The notes beneath the pieces were generated by a model that made no database searches, was not told where the DNA came from, and saw only the letters and a program-made list of their open reading frames with translations. From Nocardioides terrae (lineage in GTDB: Bacteria; Actinomycetota; Actinomycetes; Propionibacteriales; Nocardioidaceae): a DNA stretch of 64,000 nt. The stretch lies in the NCBI RefSeq assembly GCF_900112345.1, contig NZ_FOLB01000005.1, forward strand, positions 124,001-188,000, given 5' to 3'. Within the stretch, counting starts at the first letter, position 1. The number at the start of each line of letters is the position of its first letter. Positions 61,704 through 64,000 of this stretch are shown here, in pieces. The translations under genes were made by a program, and so were the position numbers.

Positions 61704-63055
61704 CAGTGGGTCACCCCCGTGCGGTTGATGAGCGTGTCGAGGAGCGAGTCCAGGACCGTCATCACCTTGCTGGCCGCCTCGTAGGCGTGCTGGGCCGCGA
61801 CCATGTTCACCGTCTCCTCGTCCAGGCTGACGCCTGCCATCTGCTCGCGCTCGTCGTCGACCTGACCGGTGAGCGCCTGCTGGGTGGTCGTCTGTCGGTT
61901 GATGCTGGCGACCGTGCCACCGAAGCTCGTCACGAGGGCGGCGTAGTCGGACCCGACGGTGGTGGCCGTGCTCAGGGCGTCGGCGTTGCCACCGTCCTTC
62001 GCTCCGCCGGAAGAGGCGGCGAGCAGCTTGCCATCGGTGAACGCGACGGACAGGGACCCGGCCGGGTCCGCCGGGTCGAGTGTGAACAGGTCGCCTCCGG
62101 CGACGCCGTTGAGGTCCTTGCCCGCGCGGTGCTGCGCGTTCATCTGGTCCATGAAAGTCGTGGCGATGTCGTCGAGGGACTTCTGGTACGCCGGCAGGGT
62201 GTCGTTCAGCGCGTCCAGGACGCCACCGAGCTCGCCGCTGACGCCGGCCGGCACGGGATCACCGGCGATCGCAAGCGCCGTCGGGGTGCCGCTCGCGGTC
62301 AGCTGCCGGGCGGTGTCGCCGGTGACCAGTGCGACGCCGTTGACCGCGACGTCGTACTGCCCGTCGGGCTGCACCTTCACTTCGGCGCCCGTGAGCTTGG
62401 CGAGGTTGAGCGCGAGCAGGTCGCGCTGGTCCGACAGCGAGCCGACGTCGGTCTTGTTGACCTGGGCGATCCTGATGGTCTTGTTGAGGCGCGCCAGCTC
62501 GGTGGCGGTGTCGTTGACCTGCTGGACGGCGGTCGCCGCGTGCATCTGCTGGTCGGCCATCTCGGTGGTGACGTTGTCCGACTGCGTCTTGAAAGCGCTC
62601 GCGACGGCGCCCGCCTTCTCGAGGACCACCTGGCGCGCGGCCGCGCCGCCGGGGTCGGAGACGAGGTTCTGGAACGCCGAGCGGAGATCGAGGAGCGCAG
62701 CGGAGAGCCCGTTGGGGCCTGGCTCGTTGACGCCCGTCTCGACCCGGTTGAGGATCGTCTGCTGGGTCGACAGGTAGGACAGCGAGCCGTTCTCGCGGCG
62801 GGAGCGGGCGTCGAGCAGCGGGTCGACCAGGCGGGAGACCGACTGCACGGCGACGCCGTCGCCGTGGCCGACATACTGCGACCACATCGCCGGCTGGTCG
62901 GGCGCCGCGACGGCGCCGGACTCGGCCCTGCGGCGGACGTAGCCCTCGGTGTTGACGTTGGCGATGTTGTTGTTGGAGACGTCGAGCGCGACCTGCTGGT
63001 AGCGCAGGGCGCTCAGCGCGGTGTTGAGGCCACCGAAGGTGCCGACCATCGTCAC
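61703..63055 (-). CDS. flgK: Flagellar hook-associated protein FlgK
   Basis: 450 residues. N-terminal rod/hook motif ALDVSNNNIANVNTEGYVRR, long middle domain, and C-terminal DEETVNMVAAQHAYEAASKV with FlgK-type ending LDSLLDTLINRTG. First hook-filament junction protein. Overlaps flgN upstream (ATGA) and flgL downstream. Confidence 0.95.
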   Translation of the reverse strand: MTMVGTFGGLNTALSALRYQQVALDVSNNNIANVNTEGYVRRRAESGAVAAPDQPAMWSQYVGHGDGVAVQSVSRLVDPLLDARSRRENGSLSYLSTQQTILNRVETGVNEPGPNGLSAALLDLRSAFQNLVSDPGGAAARQVVLEKAGAVASAFKTQSDNVTTEMADQQMHAATAVQQVNDTATELARLNKTIRIAQVNKTDVGSLSDQRDLLALNLAKLTGAEVKVQPDGQYDVAVNGVALVTGDTARQLTASGTPTALAIAGDPVPAGVSGELGGVLDALNDTLPAYQKSLDDIATTFMDQMNAQHRAGKDLNGVAGGDLFTLDPADPAGSLSVAFTDGKLLAASSGGAKDGGNADALSTATTVGSDYAALVTSFGGTVASINRQTTTQQALTGQVDDEREQMAGVSLDEETVNMVAAQHAYEAASKVMTVLDSLLDTLINRTGVTH

Positions 63056-63528
63056 AGGCTCCGATCGATCAGGTGGCGGGTCGGCGTAGCCGCAACCGCC
63101 GCGCCGTCGGGGGTGTAGCCCTCGGTGGTGCCGCTGATGGCGAGCAGCGTCTCCTGGGCGGAGCGGTAGCCGGTCGTGATCAGGCCCTTGGTGGCGTCGG
63201 AGAGGTCAGCGATCTGGCGGGTGATCACCAGGAATGCCTCACGGTGGTCGAGCAGGATGGTGCGCCACGGCTCCTCGGCCGCCTCGGCGAGCATCGACAG
63301 GCCCGGGTTGGTGTCGAGGCCGACCTCGTGGGCCGCCTCGTCGGTGGCCATCGCGCGCAGCACCTCGGTCTCGCGGAGCGTCACCAGGACGTCCTCGACC
63401 TCGCGGTTGGCGCGGCTCAGCCATCCGCTCTGGCCGCCGGCCAGCACAAGCTTCTCGACCTCGAGCTTGTAGGCGAGCAGCTCGAGCAGCTCACGCTCGC
63501 GCCACAGGATGAGCGACAGCTTCTCCAT
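63052..63528 (-). CDS. flgN: Flagellar export chaperone FlgN
   Basis: 158 residues from the ATG at 63528. All-helical protein starting MEKLSLILWRERELLELLAY with a further long helix after REVEDVLVTLRE, the FlgN pattern. It escorts FlgK and FlgL to the export gate, which fits its place directly before their genes. Heads the operon flgN-flgK-flgL-fliW-csrA-cheA-cheW; the promoter should lie in 63529-63782. Confidence 0.88.
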   Translation of the reverse strand: MEKLSLILWRERELLELLAYKLEVEKLVLAGGQSGWLSRANREVEDVLVTLRETEVLRAMATDEAAHEVGLDTNPGLSMLAEAAEEPWRTILLDHREAFLVITRQIADLSDATKGLITTGYRSAQETLLAISGTTEGYTPDGAAVAATPTRHLIDRSL

Positions 63529-63782
63529 GTCCGGACCTTTCGATTCTGGGACCCTCCCGTCGGGTCTCAGAGGACAGATCGCCCGGTCCGGACGAAAACT
63601 GAGGCCTTGTTGCCATCGGGTTGATTTCGCACCGGAATGGCCACGTCTAGTCATCAAGTAGTCCGTCCGGGTGGTGCGGGAGGTGGTCTGACTAGGACCA
63701 GGGGCCCCATTTCATGGTGCGAACGAGGGAAGTCCGTGGATTTCGCCTCGTTTTGGTCAACAGGCTTGCAACAGTTCTCCAC
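63529..63782. promoter_or_regulatory. Divergent promoter region of the flagellar genes
   Basis: 254 bases between flgN and the sigma factor gene, clearly richer in A and T near 63590-63660 and 63700-63770 than the coding DNA. CTAGTCA (63647-63653) and TGACTAG (63689-63695) form a 7-bp inverted repeat. I could not fix a FliA/WhiG-type promoter with confidence. Confidence 0.45.
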
Positions 63783-64000
63783 GTGACTGCTACCCACGAC
63801 GGCCTCGGCGTCGACCACCTGATCACCAGCAACATGCCGCTGGTCGGACACATCGTCCGCGAGACGATGGGCCGGGTCCCGTCGCACGTCAACCGCGACG
63901 ACCTGACGTCCGCCGGCCTGACCGCGCTGGTCCAGGCCGCCCAGGCCTTCGACGCCGAGCGGGGCGTGCCGTTCGAGCGGTACGCCGCCACGCGGATCCG
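63783..64000 (+). CDS. fliA: RNA polymerase sigma factor, FliA/WhiG type, 5' part
   Basis: 72 codons, cut by the window end. From a GTG at 63783: HLITSNMPLVGHIVRETMGR, then VPSHVNRDDLTSAGLTALVQ, then FDAERGVPFERYAATRI. This is region 1.2-2.1 of the sigma-28 family (LPLVxxVAxRI, LPSHV-DLxSAG, FDxxRGxxFxTYAxxRIRGA). Start uncertain: no good ribosome binding site; a TTG at 63753 is also in frame. Divergent from the flgN operon, which it probably serves. WhiG-like roles cannot be separated from FliA on this fragment. Confidence 0.85.
   Translation, partial: MTATHDGLGVDHLITSNMPLVGHIVRETMGRVPSHVNRDDLTSAGLTALVQAAQAFDAERGVPFERYAATRI

Overview
The window is very GC-rich, gene-dense DNA from the chromosome of a flagellated actinobacterium, most likely a Nocardioides-like member of the Propionibacteriales. 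The basis is the mix of genes: MiaB-MiaA-DapF order, a GluABCD-type glutamate transporter, an Rpf with DUF348/G5 domains, protein O-mannosyltransferase divergent from rsmI, SigK/RskA, an F420-type oxidoreductase, a SepX/GLPR-like division protein beside MoeA, and a flagellar/chemotaxis cluster. GTG starts and 1-4 base stop/start overlaps are common. The taxonomic call is inference from gene content.

Layout. 1-10.4 kb: phosphoesterase tail, GGDEF-EAL protein, dapF, PPOX flavoprotein, ggt, miaA, a DUF559 protein set among short palindromic elements, and miaB. 10.5-13.8 kb: gluABCD. 13.8-17.6 kb: hotdog protein, tam/tamR divergent pair, Uup-like ABC-F. 17.6-24.5 kb: ispE, rsmA, rpf, tatD, rsmI, pmt. 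24.5-30.6 kb: PepSY membrane proteins, nickel transporter and CDF pump around a Nur-like box, gnd. 30.6-35.6 kb: photolyase, then a SigK group (sulfite-oxidase-like membrane protein, fasciclin lipoprotein, sigK, rskA). 35.6-38.8 kb: arsenic operon arsR-aquaporin-arsC-arsN divergent from arsI. 38.9-40.0 kb: a 1 kb HEPN/MNT toxin-antitoxin island between a 43-bp direct repeat made of the 3' part of tRNA-Ala(CGC). 40-49.4 kb: ABC exporter, SepX-like gene, moaB, moaC, moeA/glp, galU, 5-FTHF cyclo-ligase, FmdB, SAF, mscL. 49.4-56.2 kb: LCP protein, tRNA-Arg(CCT), F420-type oxidoreductase, chemoreceptor, saccharopine-dehydrogenase-like enzyme. 56.2-64 kb: response regulator, then flgN-flgK-flgL-fliW-csrA-cheA-cheW, and the start of a FliA/WhiG-type sigma factor reading the other way.

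The most unusual material is non-coding or repeat-like: (i) four 76-77 bp elements bounded by 13-bp inverted repeats (GCGTACCGATCGG ... CCGATCGGTACGC), three around the DUF559 gene and one in frame inside the ABC-F gene; (ii) a 22-bp-phased array of seven motif copies, four direct then three inverted, between rpf and rsmA; (iii) other large palindromes lying just past stop codons, one motif (GAGTCGGCAGAAG) shared by two loci; (iv) 12-bp (four-codon) minisatellites in or beside four genes; and (v) the tRNA-bounded HEPN/MNT island without an integrase. Regulatory sites that can be read directly include a TamR-type palindrome, a Nur-like box, two SigK-like promoters and a duplicated ArsR operator.
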